Below are positions 63,206 through 64,000 of a DNA stretch of 64,000 bases, in pieces. Source of the DNA: Paenibacillus sp. 1011MAR3C5 (GTDB taxonomy: Bacteria > Bacillota > Bacilli > Paenibacillales > Paenibacillaceae); assembly GCF_003591485.1 (NCBI RefSeq), contig NZ_QZCF01000013.1, positions 1-64,000 on the forward strand, read 5' to 3'. Under the pieces are notes generated by a model, which made no database searches, was not told the origin of the DNA, and saw only the letters and a program-made list of their open reading frames with translations. The position numbers and the translations under genes were made by a program. Each line of letters opens with the position of its first letter. The stretch's first letter is position 1.

Positions 63206-64000
63206 CTATATCCCGTATTGCTCTGTAATTTCCTTAATCGCATGCAAGAGCGCTTCTACTTCAGCCGTCGTTGTATATATGCCTACGCTTGCTCTGATCG
63301 CTCCTGTGGCAGACGTACCTGCCGCCATATGTGCCATCGGCGTACAATGGAATCCCGCTCTTACGGCAATGTTGTAGTGCTGATCCAATATAAACGACAA
63401 TTCAGATGGGTCAATACCCGCCACATTGAACGCCACAATGCCTGTTCTCTCTTCCCCAATTCCGGGTCCTAACAGCTGCACAGGATTCAGGCTGCTGAGA
63501 CCCTCCAGAAGCCGCTGTGACAGCGCCCATTCCTTAGCATGAATAGATGCTGCGGTTTCCTTCAGGACGTGTCTAACGCCCATTTGAAGCCCTGCCAACC
63601 CTGGCGTGTTCTGTGTACCCGCCTCGTAGCGGTCCGGCCTCACATGCGGCTGATGCAGCGCTTCCGACTGGCTTCCTGTCCCACCATGCAGCAGCGGTTC
63701 AATCTCCATATTCGGGGAGATATACAGCCCGCCTGTACCCTGTGGTCCCAACAATCCTTTATGTCCCGGAAAAGCCAGCATATCAATACCCATTGCCTCT
63801 ACGTCGATTGGCAATATACCTGCACTCTGAGCCGCATCAACGAGCAGTTTGATTCCGTTCTTTCGCGCCAGCTCCCCGACATCAGCTACTGGCATAATGG
63901 TGCCTAGCAGATTGGAGCTATGATTCATTATGATTAACGTGGTATGTGGTCTTATAGCAGACTCCACATCTTCCACCTTTAGTTTGCCCGTCAAGTCCGA
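63206..64000 (-). CDS. class V aminotransferase (cysteine desulfurase-like), partial
   Basis: About 264 residues are visible; the 5' part is cut by the window end. PLP-enzyme features: LLVDAAQSAGILPIDVEAMG (Asp-Ala-Ala-Gln), the lysine loop MLAFPGHKGLLGPQGTGGLY and the C-terminal RAGFHCTPMAHMAAGT, where the Cys matches the mobile sulfur-accepting loop. Typical of the YyaT/CsdB-like 'aminotransferase class V' family next to yyaC-DUF4446 in Paenibacillus. The true start lies beyond 64000. Confidence 0.92.
   Translation of the reverse strand, partial: SDLTGKLKVEDVESAIRPHTTLIIMNHSSNLLGTIMPVADVGELARKNGIKLLVDAAQSAGILPIDVEAMGIDMLAFPGHKGLLGPQGTGGLYISPNMEIEPLLHGGTGSQSEALHQPHVRPDRYEAGTQNTPGLAGLQMGVRHVLKETAASIHAKEWALSQRLLEGLSSLNPVQLLGPGIGEERTGIVAFNVAGIDPSELSFILDQHYNIAVRAGFHCTPMAHMAAGTSATGAIRASVGIYTTTAEVEALLHAIKEITEQYGI

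Overview
The window looks like an origin-proximal chromosomal stretch of a Paenibacillus-type Firmicute. The block rpsF-ssb-rpsR, yybS-gdpP-rplI-dnaB-purA and walR-walK-walH-walI-walJ-htrA-rlmH is the conserved gene set left of oriC in Bacillales. YyaC, YjzC, DUF951, DUF3343 and the BA_5709-type CxxH/CxxC protein fit a spore-forming Bacillales. Most core genes lie on the minus strand.

Region 1 (1-21.2 kb) is an accessory island abutting the 3' end of rlmH, the gene whose 3' end is the staphylococcal SCC integration site. The last codons of rlmH (21172-21189) recur, in the same orientation, at about 636, 687, 3160, 11579, 17614, 18833 and 20210. Some copies carry a decayed rlmH C-terminal coding remnant; others carry flanking inverted arms. 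The island therefore reads as a tandem pile-up of rlmH-targeted elements. No recombinase gene is visible in the window. Cargo: TetR/reductase/SDR; ketopantoate-reductase-like gene with divergent TetR; a two-component system with a CPBP protease; a class C beta-lactamase-like protein; a predicted PD-(D/E)XK nuclease plus a stand-alone reverse transcriptase; an HNH protein; a tyrosine-rich repeat protein; and a rearranged trypsin-like protease. Many cargo genes are broken (MmyB-type regulator, SDR, WYL regulator, effector-binding protein, P-loop fragment), as expected for a turnover zone.

Region 2 (21.2-42.5 kb) is core: rlmH, a zinc-ribbon small protein, a TetR/SDR pair, htrA, the complete WalRKHIJ cell-wall stress operon, an M23 endopeptidase with LysM/G5, purA, dnaB, rplI, gdpP (c-di-AMP hydrolysis), yybS, a CBS protein and an LCP cell-wall ligase.

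Region 3 (42.7-55.3 kb) is ion homeostasis: a DUF4870 protein, a six-gene Mrp Na+/H+ antiporter operon with mrpA and mrpB fused and a shortened mrpE, a KtrA/KtrB potassium system, a SulP permease, then an Lrp regulator and an MFS exporter.

Region 4 (55.4-64 kb) holds a pheA relic, rpsR-ssb-rpsF with a likely S6:S18 leader, YjzC, a gene-free structured stretch with a strong terminator (candidate ncRNA), a WG-repeat protein, tRNA-Ser(CGA), DUF951, MscS, DUF3343, YyaC, DUF4446 and a class V aminotransferase cut by the window end.
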